Of a stretch of 64,000 bases of DNA, positions 21,406 to 32,829 are shown piece after piece (position 1 is the stretch's first letter; every line of letters begins with the position of its first letter). Where the stretch lies: assembly GCA_021292165.1 (NCBI GenBank), contig CM037877.1, positions 309,880,834 through 309,944,833 on the forward strand, in the 5' to 3' direction. Under the pieces are notes generated by a model that was not told where the DNA came from, searched no databases, and worked only from the letters and a program-made list of their open reading frames with translations. A program made the translations under genes and the position numbers. The DNA is from Shinisaurus crocodilurus. Taxonomy: Eukaryota > Chordata > Lepidosauria > Squamata > Shinisauridae.

Positions 21406-22663
21406 TGATGCTGATGCTGATGATGGGTTAAATCTGATGTTATGGAAACATTTTTTTGCACAGTGGGAGTTTCCCTTCCTACCTCCCTTCTACAGCCCCC
21501 TGCATGTCCCCCAAATCTGCTTTGGGAGGTCCCCCAGCCCGCTGGAGCGGATTTGAGCGGCATGTAGGAAGGAAGGGGAATTCAGTCCACCAGTGGTGTC
21601 CATTGACACCATTGAGTACAACCCTATCAGAGATGGGAAGAGATGAGCCTCCCCAAGCAAGCAGTTCCAAAGCCTGTGCATGACCACAGAGAAAACTCTC
21701 TCCCATGTCCCTGCCAATCACACCTCGGCTGCTGGTGGGACATCAAGGAGGGAGAGAGACAGAGTGAGTCTCCAGCTGATCTTAAGAAGCAGGCAGGCTC
21801 ATATGAGAGGGGCTGGTCCTTTAAGTATCCTGGTCCTATATATTCATGTGTGTCCGTGCTGTAAAGTTCTTCTTTTTCTGCCAGGCCTTTGAGCTGCTGA
21901 ACTGAGACTGTAGAACAAGTTATTTTATTTGCTGTGCTCCTGTCTCTGAACTTTTCATTTTGTTTTCTTTTTGATGTTGCTTTTAAAAATGGGAAGGTGG
22001 GACATCAATATTTTTAATACCATGTAATTTATTGTGGCAAAGCCTTAAGACTTAAACCAATAAATAGAAGCGGGTGTCATTTGTATAGATTACCAGAAGA
22101 TGCAAAATACAGTTCCTTTTTGAAGGATGTGATGGAGCTATTTCACTGTGGTTGAACAAAGAAAGAACAAGGGAGCCATCCTACTTGGGGTTGTTGTTCT
22201 GCTATGTGTCCTGTGAGCACTTTGCATTGCGAAAGAAAGAAAGAAAGAAACTGAAATAAAATAGGAAGCAACAGCTGCTCCTGTTGGAGCTGAAATTTAA
22301 ATCTGGGTGACAAATTCCTCCCCACTCCCTAGCCCCTATGTCATTTATTCCGCCCCTATGTCATTTATTCTTATGAACAACTTTCCTTGGGGTGCTAACC
22401 AGCCTGCCTCCTGCTGCAGAACTGGCTTCCAGGAGGCGTCAATGCTTTTCAGAGTGCAGTATGAAACTATTGCAGTGTTGTTTTCTTGGAGCCCAGCCTT
22501 GGTCCTTGTTTCATTTTCTTTTCTTTGTCCATCTGTGGATATCCTTCCTTCATGGATACATACGTAATCAAATACAGTACCGTGGGTCTAATCAATATTT
22601 ACATGGTGAGGTAATCGGCGCCTTCTGCTTGCACCAGCAAGTGGCACTGAAGGCAGGAAAGTA

Positions 22664-22917
22664 CAGTCATGCCTTGGATTGAGAGCATAATTCGTTCTGG
22701 AAACATGCTTGTAATCCAAAACACTCTTATATCAAAACGAAATCCCCCCAAAAAAATTTGTACAGAGATTTTTAATTTAAGCCGTACTACAGTACTTGTA
22801 TTGCAAGGTGTCGCTTGTATATCAAGTAATAAATAAATAAATAAATAAATATTTAAAGATTTGCTTGTCTTGCAAAACGTTCTCAAACCAAGTTACTTGC
22901 AATCCAAGGTATTACTG
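22664..22917. mobile_element. Tc1/mariner (pogo/Tigger-like) MITE with TA duplication
   Basis: The ends CAGTCATGCCTTGGATTG and CAATCCAAGGTATTACTG are inverted and flanked by TA on both sides. A subterminal inverted AACTTGGTTTGAGAACG block and an AAAT microsatellite lie inside. Relatives are at 46642, 51966 and 52955. Confidence 0.8.
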
Positions 22918-23164
22918 TAAGTCATTCCTTTTTCTGAGGAAAGCCGCCTGCTCATCCCTCCATCTAGTTGGGAATAAGGGTTGTTTGCTTTTGGAAAAAT
23001 AGCTTGTGTCTGTGTGAGACTCGCAAGAGAGCAGGGGACTTGTGGGGACAGAGGCCATTGGGAGGTGGGTTATTTTTAACTTTTCTACTGGTCACGTCAT
23101 ATTAACTTGTTTTTAGCTATTTGTCTTATTTTAAATTTGGTTTTAAATTTTTTAAAATAATGTT

Positions 23165-23255
23165 TTATTGTGTATTTTATATTGTATTTTTAATTGTTGT
23201 AAACCGCCCAGAGAGCTTCAGCTATTGGGAGGTATAGAAATAAAATTAATAATAA
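23165..23255 (+). repeat. LINE 3' end (L2/CR1 group)
   Basis: GTTGTAAACCGCCCAGAGAG and GGGAGGTATAGAAATAAAAT are the usual 3' terminus, followed by an AAT microsatellite. Confidence 0.6.
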
Positions 23256-23309
23256 TAATTTTGAGAGCAACAGCAATACGGTGAACTAGTGAATAATAAT
23301 AATAATAAT

Positions 23310-24073
23310 TGTGAAGGACCAGCACCCGGGTCCTATGCGTGAGTTCGGCGCTTAACGGGTTAACCGGCACTGAGTTACAGCCCGTACAAGCAATTGAAAC
23401 CTACTAGGAGGTTTGCGCAACAAAAGGAAACTTTAGCCCTTTGTATGACCAAATAAGGCTTTTATTTACTATACAATATATGGAGCGGAACTAATAGTTT
23501 TCTAGGAATACTATAAGGTCAACATAACCTGAGTGATCTCTGAATTTATCAATAAACAGGTTTCCCAGGCTAGCGCAGTGGGATTAGTCAGTTACCTTAG
23601 ACTAAAGACTTTACGCTGGTCAATTTCAGCCTGGCTCCGGGTCTGCCCGATCCGGGGAAGAGAACAGCTTAACCCAGCCACTGCTGGAGGACGAATCTTG
23701 ACAAGAGTAACCCGTGTTCCCAACCACCCCAAAAGGAGGGGAGAGGGGTTCTCTACCCCTGAGTTTCCCGCCCTCTCCGTCCTTGTGGTCAGGTGGGGCT
23801 TATGCCTGCCCCTTTGTGTCAGGTGGGCTTATGCCTGCCCGGGAAAAGGTGACGTATTGGGTACTTTACAGCTCTTTGAGACTGCCCTGCTAGTTTGATG
23901 ATCCTTGATGGTCCTATCCTGGATTTGTGGAATCCAACTGAGGTCCTCCATTGTTGGCATGCAGATCCGTCTGGCTACTTCCTCGTATTTCCAGTCTCCC
24001 TCCCCCGCCCCCCTTGGGAAGAGACTGGGCGCGCGTGTGTGAGCATGAGCACCCGTGTCAGGCTTTCTCCACA
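23310..24073 (-). mobile_element. Solo LTR of an endogenous retrovirus-like element
   Basis: The 764-bp unit has TGTG...CACA ends and is flanked by the same 5 bases, ATAAT (23305-23309, 24074-24078), the size made by retroviral integration. Read on the minus strand it begins TGTGGAGAAAGCC and has an AATAAA-type signal near 23465, about 150 nt before its end. No coding region is attached, so it is a solo LTR. The minus-strand start matches the LTR at 25775. Confidence 0.82.
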
Positions 24074-24089
24074 ATAATTTGAGAACAGC

Positions 24090-24295
24090 AGCGATATGGT
24101 GACTAGAATGTTTGGGCTTAGAATCAGAAGACTCGGGTTCAATTCCTCATTCTGCCATCGAGATCACCTGGTGACTCTGGACCACTGTACTTAACCTGCC
24201 TCGCAGGGTAGTTGTGGGAGAAAATGAAGGGTGGGGGAGAAGCGCAAATTCTACCCTGAGCTCCTTGGAGGATGGGTGGGATAAAAAGTAGATTA
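24090..24295 (+). repeat. SINE related to the Sauria type, diverged
   Basis: GGGTTCAATTCCTCATTCTG (B-box-like), AACCTGCCTCGCAGGGTAGT (middle) and TTGGAGGATGGGTGGGATAA (tail) align in order with the Sauria copies. Confidence 0.5.
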
Positions 24296-24449
24296 GCAGG
24301 TCAGGGTAAACCTGGCGCCTGGTAGCTGGCTGTGTAAATGGGCTCTAGGATGTGATGTATTTTAAATGACTTGGGGCACAATCCGGTAACTAAGCATTTA
24401 CTCCAGTTTACTGGAGAGCAATGGGAATTCTGCCCTTGTGGAGGTAATC

Positions 24450-24715
24450 ATTCTGTGTTTTTGCGTTCGCAAACGGTGCGCCGAACAGAGCTAAAAGGAT
24501 CGCGAACAGACTTGTTTGAGCCGAACAAGGCGAGTTCGCTACTGTTCGCGCTTGCTGAATGGTTCCCCGAAAATGCTCACACAACTCAGGGTTGTGTGAG
24601 AATTTTTGTAGAACCGTTCAGCAAGTGCGAACTCGCCTTGTTCGGCTCACACAAGTCTGTTCGTGAACATTCTCCTTTAGCTCCCTCCGGCTCACCGTTT
24701 CTGAATGCAAAAAAA
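24450..24715. repeat. Long foldback (palindromic) MITE
   Basis: The two arms are near-perfect inverses: TTTTTGCGTTCGCAAACGGT at the left and CACCGTTTCTGAATGCAAAA at the right. Inner inverted blocks include GAACAAGGCGAGTTCGC and GCGAACTCGCCTTGTTC. The centre is CACACAACTCAGGGTTGTGTG. No transposase is present. Ends and duplication are unclear. Confidence 0.75.
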
Positions 24716-25014
24716 CCAGAACGGTGACATGAGCGTACCTTCATTGTGATTTGCATTGTAAATTGATCTGGTTCTGCTTGTAGCTAAGAATTCCTCCATA
24801 CATTCTTGGTGGGTGGTGGCATGGCCACTCAAAACTACACTGCTGCATTTCTAGGGACTAGCATCAAATTAAAAATGGCTATTTCATGAGCTACTATTGC
24901 CAAGATGTAGTAATTAAAATAAACATTTCAGAGGGGGAAAAAGCTTTTCTGCAGCTTGCTTTTCTGCATGCTTACTCAGATGTAGGCCCTATTGACCTCA
25001 GTGGAAATTAGATT

Positions 25015-25133
25015 TCATAATAGAGTTGGAAGGAGCCTACAAGGCTATCGAGTCCAACCCCCTGCTCAATGCAGGAAACTAGAGGAAGGGTCTCCCATCA
25101 AAGTAATAACCAGGCCTGACCCTGCTTACTTCC
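25015..25133 (-). repeat. 5S-rRNA/CR1 composite SINE
   Basis: TAGAGTTGGAAGGAGCCTAC, AGGGTCTCCCATCAAAGTA and GGCCTGACCCTGCTTACTTC appear in the same order as at 19632. Confidence 0.7.
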
Positions 25134-25774
25134 AAACGACTTATGCTTAGTACTATAGCCCTAAGTCTTAATACTATTCTGCATAACGTTGCTACTATAG
25201 TGGATCAGATGAACTTCCGAACTTCTCCTTTTATTTTTCTCCTTCAAATACAATCTAAAAATTATGTGGGAAGTGCTCTCTGTACCTTATCATCCAGGAA
25301 TCCCCCATACGGCAAGTGCCTTCTAGGTTGCTAAAATATGTTGCTGTACTAGTGATAATTTCAGCCTCATGGATATTTTCTTTAAGAGTCACCTCTCTCC
25401 CCTACCCTCTAAATAATTTTCAGTCATTTGTCTGTGCATGTGTATGTTCTCCCTAATATCCCAAGTGCCCAGGGTATTATTGGGAAAAAATGATATTATT
25501 ATACTGACAAGGTAGAGCATTTTATTTTAGTACATTCAGCTAAAGATGTGCCTTCCTCCACAGCAACTCTCTTTTCTCAAACACTATTAATTGTTGGAGA
25601 GTGATTTCATAATTGGTTGACAAAGCATGCATTTGTTTGATCTATGGGGGGCGGGGGAGAGATGATCCCATCTGGAGAGAGTCAGATAATACATTTGGGG
25701 TTTTTGTTTATTCAGTATTTTTGTATCCCACTCTTCTTACTATCCTGGAACACAGAGCACCTAACAAACCAAAA

Positions 25775-26879
25775 TGTGGAGAAAGCCAACCTAAAACCCC
25801 TTTCTGACACACACACACTCACCAAGGTGGGGGGAAGGAGACCCGGGGGGGGGGGGAGACAGCCAGTCTCCACAGAGACCAAAGGGGACAAACAACATCT
25901 GCATAGAATCACCCCAGGGGGGAAGGCAGGAAGCATCCCCAGGTTCGTCAATGCTCTCGTATATCAGCCCCATCTACATAAGACTTGAATACCTCGCCAG
26001 AGCAGACACTTCGGCACCCATAAGAAATGACCATTCAACACCACAGGATGGGACCGTTAAGCAAGTGGCTTCAAAGGGACCCCACCCCACAGGGGGAAGG
26101 CGTCACCCCACCTGACCCAAAAGGCCGCCCCTCAGGGAGGGTGGCAACCCACCTGATTGGCCACCCACCTGAGGAGGGTGGCAACCCACCTGATTGGCCA
26201 CCCACCTGATTACGGAGGGAGGGGCTACCTGAAACCCAAGGTATAAAACACCCTGCGCAAGGGAACTGAGTTGTTGGACCTGATCAGCAATCTTGCCCCA
26301 TGCTTGGGGTAAGGGAACGAAGGGATCGGCAACCCCGGGTAGCAGCACTCGGCGTGCTCCAGCTAGCTGAAATCACTGGCTGCTTGGGTTGACCGGACCC
26401 CCGGGAAACCAAGCTGAAATCACTGGCCGCTTGGGTTGACCGGACCCCCGGGAAACCAAGCTGAAATCACTCACAAGCCGCTTGGGTAGACCGGACCTCC
26501 GCCGGGAACCCAGCTAGCCGCTTGGGTAGACCGGACCTCCGCCGGGAACCCAGCTAGCAGCATGCGGTTGACCGGGCCTCTGCTGGAGCCCGAGCTGAAC
26601 TAACTAGCTGAGAGCCCTGAAATCACGGTGTCCTTGAGACCTCTTGCTTGCTACTTTGTGCTGTACTGATAAGCTGTATTGCTGGCGTGTGTCTGGGTTT
26701 GTGAAGGTGATTTTGTAAATAAACTTGTTTTATAAAAGATACTTTTGTGGCTATAAGTTATCCCTTTGTTCTGGGCTAAGGGTGATAGTCGCTGGGGACC
26801 TCGGAGAAGGCCCGCCCTAGGACTCGCTACCCCCTTAGCATTGAACCCGCGCAGAAGACCAGGCTGTCGGTCTTCCACT
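25775..26879 (+). mobile_element. Solo LTR, related to 23310-24073, with tandem repeats
   Basis: It starts TGTGGAGAAAGCC, as the minus strand of the first LTR does, and is flanked by CAAAA at 25770-25774 and 26880-26884. TATAAA at 26242 and AATAAA at 26718 give the U3-R-U5 layout. U3 has direct repeats of CCACCCACCTGA. The transcribed part has tandem units of about 55 bp (26350-26560) around CCGCTTGGGT and GACCGGACC. The final base is T instead of A. No viral genes are attached. Confidence 0.75.
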
Positions 26880-26921
26880 CAAAATAATAAAACAACCCTA
26901 AAAATAAAGATCACAACGCAT

Positions 26922-27090
26922 GAGGAGGGGACGTGGCTCAGTGGACCAGCACTTGCTTGGCATGCAGAAGGTCCCAGGAGGAATCCTGCCTGAAACCCTG
27001 GAGAGCCCTTGCTGCCAGCCAGTGTCCACAATACTGGACTAGATGGACCAGTGTGTTCTGACTCAGTATAATGCAGCTTCCGATGCATAT
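26922..27090 (+). repeat. tRNA-derived SINE, same family as 10985
   Basis: GTGGCTCAGTGGACCAGCAC is the head, CCTGCCTGAAACCCTGGAGA the body, and CTGACTCAGTATAATGCAGC the end. Confidence 0.75.
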
Positions 27091-27250
27091 CAGAAATACT
27101 ATAAAGCAGTATTATATACAGTAGCTTGTGAGTTGCTTTCAGCGTATTTTATGATGGTGTATTCTTTATTTTGGGAGCATTTAAACTTGAGAGGGAAGCA
27201 TCAGTGATTTGTAATAAATTATAATTCAGTCACCACTGTTTAGATAGTGG

Positions 27251-27581
27251 TCTGGTTCGCAGAACATGACAACCCACTGTGGATTAATTTATGCGCAGGG
27301 GCTGTTGTGCCGTGCCGGGCGCCCGCAGGTGCCCACCTTGCCATGGCTCATTGTGTTGTGGGAACCCATGTGGCAGGGATTGTTTGAGAGTTAGGCAACC
27401 CTCAAATAACCCTAAAACAAGCCATGGGTTATTTGAGGGTTACCGCCTGGGTTTGCATGACACGGCAAGGTGGGTGCCCACAGGTGCCACGCAAAAGTAG
27501 TTCCCGTGGGCACCCAGCACGACGTGGCAGCTCCCATGGGTAAATTAAGCCACAGTGGGCTGTCGTCTCATGTGAACCAGG
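27251..27581. repeat. TIR MITE (CTGGTTCGCAGAACATGA ... TCATGTGAACCAG)
   Basis: The first ~31 bp, including ACCCACTGTGG, are inverted at the end (CCACAGTGGGCTGTCG). The interior has two inverted copies of a GCCCACCTTGCCATGG/CAAGGTGGGTGCCCAC block. Superfamily uncertain. Confidence 0.65.
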
Positions 27582-27599
27582 GCAGCATCTCACGGTAGA

Positions 27600-28385
27600 T
27601 AAATGCTTGAGAAAGATTTAGAAATTGTACACAATAAAAAGGAGATCTAGATGTGAAAGTATATATAGTAACTCACCTTAACTACATTTAGTTTGAAGGA
27701 AATGTGTTTGATTTCAGGAGCAGTAATAGTATGCTTAAGATGGGAACAGTCTCTCCTATCTATTAACACATGCTAGAACCCCTTTGTCTTTGTGGCATGA
27801 CCTTTTGAATCCATCTATATCCATTTCGTGGCCTTTGATCCTTAGCCATGGGGAGCATTTGTGACATCTAAATTTAGGCATGTTGCATTCTGTAGTGGGT
27901 AGGGTGTGTTTCTGCAGCTTGTATCTTTAGTTGTATAGACTTCACAAGTGGAAGAAGGCAGGAGATACAAGTAAGTGATTGTACGTTCCAGTAGGTTACT
28001 CTCTCTGTACTTTTATTATGTATTGTGAGCTTCTGTGTCTATTAAGTCTTGGTTGATTGATTAATTACCGGTAACTCCATTTACATGCTCAATACCTGGT
28101 AAAAGTGTCTCTTTAGGCTCCTGAATGAAGGTGACAATTTAAGAAATGAATTGCAGGATCTACTAGTTACTGGTTGGAGAAAAGAAAGCCACCGTTATTT
28201 TAATGAAATGTGTTAAGTGCACACTGTTCTGCTTCTTAGGTTTATGAGTTTAACTGGTGGTTTGGGGGCCGCAGGGTTCAATTCTCCTCACCAGCTGCTG
28301 TTTTTCCCCATGGTTTTGAAGACACTAGTTTGTTAATACTGTCCGAGTGACAGGATGAGCCCTGCTGCATAGTTTTTATTAAATC
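27600..28385 (+). other. KIF24 intron 1, no recognised feature
   Basis: Unique-looking AT-rich sequence, with no coding or repeat signal that I can name. Confidence 0.35.
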
Positions 28386-28389
28386 ACTG

Positions 28390-28835
28390 AGGGTGCAATC
28401 CAACCAGGATGCCCGTAATCCTCCGAGCTCAGAGGATTACGGGCATCCGGTGTAGGGCGGGAGGAGCATGGAGGCGAAGGTCTCCGCACTCCTCCTGCCC
28501 TGCAAGCACTGAGACAGCCAATTTCAGTTGTCTAAATGCGGCGCTTCAGAGGGGGAGGGACGGAGGCTGAGGTGCCACCCAGATACCTCGTATCTTGGCG
28601 TTACCGATTTCCTCCCCTCAGAATGCCCCCAAGAGCCCTTCTCTGAGGTTGCTCTTGCGACCCCAGAGAAGCAGCCGGTGTGGCTCTTTCCATGCCAGCT
28701 GCGGGGGTGGTGGTGGAGGGGGATCCTAGCAGAGTCCCAGCTATGAGGTCGCAGTGATTTTGCAACCCCATATCTGGGAATCCAAAAAGTCCTATGGCCA
28801 TCTAGATGCTGTCTAGCGGCTGTAAGATTGCGCTG
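28390..28835. mobile_element. DNA transposon-like element with GGGTGCAATCC ends
   Basis: It begins GAGGGTGCAATCCAACCAG, has a palindrome ATGCCCGTAATCCTC/GAGGATTACGGGCAT at the left, and ends TCCTATGGCCATCTAGATG then GGCTGTAAGATTGCGCT. A copy with the same start, end phrases and GC-rich middle is at 45172-45615. Confidence 0.55.
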
Positions 28836-28891
28836 TGAGATATCTGGGGGTACACATCATTTTCTTCCTCTGCTCTCCATATTCCTTTACA

Positions 28892-29037
28892 CAGTGCTTT
28901 TTTTCTGGAGAAAAAGGTACCGGAACTCTTGGATTACATTTCCTCGGGAGTAGATGGCGATTAAATTGTAATGCGATTAATAGAAGAAAAGGTGCTGGAA
29001 CTCAGTTCCGGGGAGTTCCACCAGAAAAAAAGCCCTG
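28892..29037. mobile_element. hAT MITE with perfect 8-bp target duplication
   Basis: The ends CAGTGCTTTTTTTCTGG and CCAGAAAAAAAGCCCTG are inverted repeats. CCTTTACA occurs on both sides (28884-28891, 29038-29045). Length is 146 bp. Confidence 0.9.
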
Positions 29038-29419
29038 CCTTTACACAAGCAAAATGATAAAAGCTGTTGTGGAAGCAGTAATGCTAAAGGGCAGGGTAAA
29101 AATTCTTGAAATTAAATATGTAAAGTTTAATGTGGGAAATGCAGTGCACTACCTGGTAGATCGTTTGAATCTGTTATTTAAAACCTTAAGTAATCAATGT
29201 CACCACCCAAGTAAATCAAGCTTTAATTTCTTTTCTTAAATAACTCAAAGCAGCATACAAAAATCATGATATACTTTAAAAAAGCAGTAACATGAAGACC
29301 ATTTAAAATCCAGCGACTGCAAAGCAGCAAATCAGGCAAATGCAAAGGAGAATTCACACCAGTCGAACAAACAGTCAGCAATTCCTAATGTGTTAAATGT
29401 CCAGAAGCAACCAGTGTGG

Positions 29420-29530
29420 TGCAATTTTTAGAGGGGTTTCTGCAAAAAGGTCCAAAGCTTGTGGACCATAAATACTCATATATCTATTATTGTATAAGCT
29501 TTCGTGGATTATGGTCTACTTTATCAGATG
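29420..29530 (-). repeat. Penelope-like remnant with hammerhead-like motif
   Basis: On the minus strand CTGATAAAGTAGACCATAAT is followed by CCACGAAAGCTTATAC. CTGATAA (for CTGATGA) and CGAAA flank an imperfect stem. Confidence 0.4.
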
Positions 29531-29779
29531 CTTAAAGTGTTATCCTAAGTTGGCAGGTTATATACATAACCTGTCCAGGGGGGAAATTGTAAGCTGTGAG
29601 GTCGGAGCTAAATGAAATGCAAGCCAGAACATTTCACTTTCAAATCTCTTCAGTCATTTGCTCACTGGGGAGCTTTGGTAAGCCGCTGTTCTTCATCTTA
29701 TTTGCAATAGGGGATAATATTACTGGTATACAACAGGGTTGGTGTGAAGATGGCTGAGATAGGAAAAAACAGTTTATAA

Positions 29780-29992
29780 ATATTATTCATTCTGTTTTTA
29801 TCCTGCCTTTCTTCCAAGAAGCTTATGGTAGTGTACCTTGTTTTGCTGTCCCACCCCATTTTATCCTCACAACAACCCTGTAATGTAGGCTAGGCTAAGA
29901 AACGGTGATTGGCCCAATATCGACCACTGAGCTTCATGGTTGAGTGGGGATTAGAGCTTGGGTCTCCCTCATCCACTGGTTCTCTAACAGCA
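29780..29992 (-). repeat. Sauria-type SINE, diverged
   Basis: CCATTTTATCCTCACAACAA and CCCTGTAATGTAGGCTAGGC match the reversed SINE body. TTCATGGTTGAGTGGGGATT and GGGTCTCC are the remains of the tRNA-like region. Confidence 0.65.
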
Positions 29993-30329
29993 CAATCCTA
30001 TTCAAGTTTCCTTAAAGGTACCGTAAGTCCCACTATATCCAGTAGCGTATATGCCCAGGTAAGTATGCAGAGGATTGCAACCTAAGTATTGCAGAGGATT
30101 GCAACCTAAGTACTAAATTACTGTGCGTATTAATACTGAAAGTTCCAAGCAACTTGGAATTTCAAGCAAGGATTCAGGAGCCCTTTGAGCTATTTACAGA
30201 TACAGCTTTGGGCAAGGGTGGTGATGGGAACAGGGTAGTGGGGATTATCCAGCATTGGGCTTAGTCTCCCAAGCACTGCTGCTACAAGACCCTGATCCAT
30301 TTGTAAGGGTCACTGCAGGATTTCCAGTC

Positions 30330-30890
30330 AGCCTGTTAACATGCTGGTTAGGCCTCATCTTGAGTACTGTGTCCAGTTCTGGGCACCTCATTTTAACAAG
30401 GACATAGACAAACTGGAGAGGGTTCAGAGGAGGGCAACAAGGATGATAAAGGGACTGGAAACAGGGCCCTATGAGGAGAGCCTGAAAGAACTGGGCATGT
30501 TTAGCCTTCAGAAGAGGAGACTGAGGGGAGATATGATCGCACTCTTCCAGTATTTGAAGGGATGTCACACAGAGGAGGGCAAAGATCTCTTCTCGATCAT
30601 CCCAGTTTGCAGGACACGGAATAATGGGCTCAAGTTACAGGAACCTAGATTCCACCTAAACATCAGGAAAAATTTCCTGACTGTCAGAGCAATAAGACAA
30701 TGGAATCAACTACCTAGGGAGGTGGTGGGCTCTCCCAGTCTGGAGGCATTCAAGGTGCGGCTGGACAGACATCTGTCAGAGATGCTTTGACCTGGATTCC
30801 TGCATTGAGCAGGGGGTTGGACTCGATGGCCTTGTAGGCCCCTTCCAACTCTACTTTTCTATGATTCTATGATTCTATGATTCTATGAAA
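30330..30890 (+). mobile_element. CR1 LINE, 5'-truncated, ORF2 C-terminus and 3' end
   Basis: 149 open codons read [49 protein letters not shown] and [18 protein letters not shown], the classic CR1 ORF2 C-terminus. The 3' end GGCCCCTTCCAACTCTAC and the repeated ATGATTCT octamer tail are diagnostic of CR1. It sits about 130 bp before the first KIF24 coding exon. Confidence 0.92.
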
Positions 30891-31015
30891 TGGAAGCTCT
30901 GTGGCAGCAGTGGTTGATGGATTGTTTCTGTTATCAAAAATCCCCTTTTCATATAGAAAATAATAATTTTGTCTTTATCTGTTTGTTTGTTTATGTAATA
31001 GACATTGAATAGAAG

Positions 31016-31623
31016 ATGGCCTCGTGTCTATACGAATGCCTCTGTGAGGCAGAACTTGAGAAATATTATCCCCATTTTGCTGCCCTTGGCTTTGAGAGGA
31101 TTGATGAACTTGCCAAGGTTTCCGTGAAAGATTACACTAAGCTGGGGGTACATAACATGAAGGACCGCAAGCGCCTCTTCCACCTCGTTCGAATAATCAA
31201 GATGTTGCAGGCAGAAGAGGAAGCAGTGGGGAAGCCCCAGCTGCATTTTCAGGCAGGTGCTGTTTACCTCCAGCCTCCGGTGACTAGATCTGGCCCTCGG
31301 AGACAACTCCACTTTGATTCCCTCTCAGAGGAAAGAGAAGGCGGAAAAGACCTTGAACCTGGATTGTGTACATTATCCAATTGTTCTGTGAATGAAGATA
31401 AAGATGATTTAGCCGCAGAGTTGGGCCATGACTCTGAGTACAAAAAACCCAGAAAAGACTCTTTGAATGCCTCTGCAACATGGACGGAATACAAACCGGG
31501 CATTCCAGCTATTAGTTCATCGAATGATATTGGCCCTCTCTTAGGGGATACGGAAGCCCCCATTGTACAGAGAGTCACTCATGTTTCTGGTTATAATTAT
31601 GGAGTGCCTCATTCTTGTATCAG
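31016..31623 (+). CDS. KIF24: KIF24 coding exon 1 (SAM domain and linker)
   Basis: The acceptor TTTATGTAATAG ends at 31001, the ATG is at 31016 and the donor CAG/GTAATG is at 31624. Residues 1-68 (MASCLYECLCEAELEKYYPH, FAALGFERIDELAKVSVKDY, LGVHNMKDRKRLFHLVRII) form a SAM domain, which among kinesins identifies KIF24. The rest is a polar, low-complexity linker. The exon has 202 codons plus two bases (phase 2). Confidence 0.95.
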
Positions 31624-31790
31624 GTAATGACCATTCCTTTGTATCCTTTTATATACAAAGGGAGCCAATAATGTAATTCTCTCCTCATACACATGGCAGG
31701 AGGGTCAAATTTACCAAACAAAATTCTGCAACCAGTGATCTCAAATATTGTTTTAGGAATACACTGTGCATACGTTTGCATGTTTTAATT

Positions 31791-31927
31791 CAAGGGTGGG
31801 CAGAAAGTAGCTCTCCACATGTTTTGGACTTCAGCTCCCAGAAGCTTCTGCCAGTCTGGCCAGTGGCCAGGACTACTGTGAGTTGCAGTCCAAAACATCT
31901 GAAGATCTACTTTCTGCCCACCCTGGC
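31791..31927. repeat. hAT-type foldback MITE in KIF24 intron 2
   Basis: The arms AGGGTGGGCAGAAAGTAG and CTACTTTCTGCCCACCCTG are inverted. The flanks GTTTTAAT and GCTTTAAT match at 7 of 8 bases. Confidence 0.65.
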
Positions 31928-31988
31928 TTTAATCTCTGTGATGTGGATTGACTTTGTAACCACACATTTGACATCCTGTGTTTTGTAG

Positions 31989-32178
31989 ACCGAATGATTC
32001 TGAGAAAGAGACGCCGTGGACTGAGACGGACAAGATCTGTGTGTGTGTTCGAAAACGTCCCCTGGGCTTAAGAGAGGAACGTCGTGGAGAAGTGAATATC
32101 ATCACAGTAGAAGACAAAGAAACTCTCCTACTCCATGAGAAAAAGGAGGCCGTTGACCTCACCCAGTACATTTTGCAG
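31989..32178 (+). CDS. KIF24: KIF24 coding exon 2 (start of kinesin motor)
   Basis: The acceptor TGTTTTGTAG ends at 31988 and the donor CAG/GTTGCG is at 32179. It reads DKICVCVRKRPLGLREERRG then VNIITVEDKETLLLHEKKEA and ends in LTQYILQ (residues 203-266). The VCVRKRPL strand opens every kinesin motor of this group. Confidence 0.94.
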
Positions 32179-32829
32179 GTTGCGATCTTTTTTGATGTTC
32201 TGTTTTAGCTCCTTAAATTGCCTAGCATATATTAAACTGAAAATATCAAGCTGATCCATTTTCAGTTAAATAGGAGAGAAAAAACAACAACTTTCCGTTA
32301 CGGAAATGGTCGTCCTGCCTATTTGTATGAACTTACCGTAGCTTTATTTCAAAATATTTACCTTTTGTAAAAGAGGAAAAATGACCAGAATACATAAATC
32401 TGAGCGCACAAAATGTAAAACAATAAAAATTATTCCAGAATATTCAACCAACCCCCCTTGCAATTGAAGATTAAAAGCTTTCTTGAAAATGAGCACTTGT
32501 GCACTGATGTCCAAGGCCACGGGAGGTAAGGCTTAGGCTTTCCTATTACAGTTTTGTGCTTTGCTAGGACTTATGGAAGGAACAGGTGTCAAAGGGCCTC
32601 CTCCAAAAATCTTGGTGGATGTTCAAGATTGACAAGGAGACATGGCCTTAAGAATACAAAATTAGGAGACAATGGCAGCTCCTTGAATTGCTCCCAGAAG
32701 CTAAAAGAGAGCCAGTGCAGTTGAAATAACAAAGGTATTGTAATGTGCATTCTCTCCATCCAGCTCCTGATAACAGGCAAGCAGCTGAATTCTGTACTAG
32801 CTGAAGCTCCTGAACACTTTTCAGCGGTA

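Noticed and set aside
26350..26565. Regularly spaced repeats, considered as CRISPR
   Set aside because: The host is a vertebrate, the units are contiguous without unique spacers, and they lie within an LTR.
30330..30790. 149-codon plus frame as a host gene upstream of KIF24
   Set aside because: Its sequence is the CR1 ORF2 C-terminus and is followed by the diagnostic CR1 3' octamer tail.
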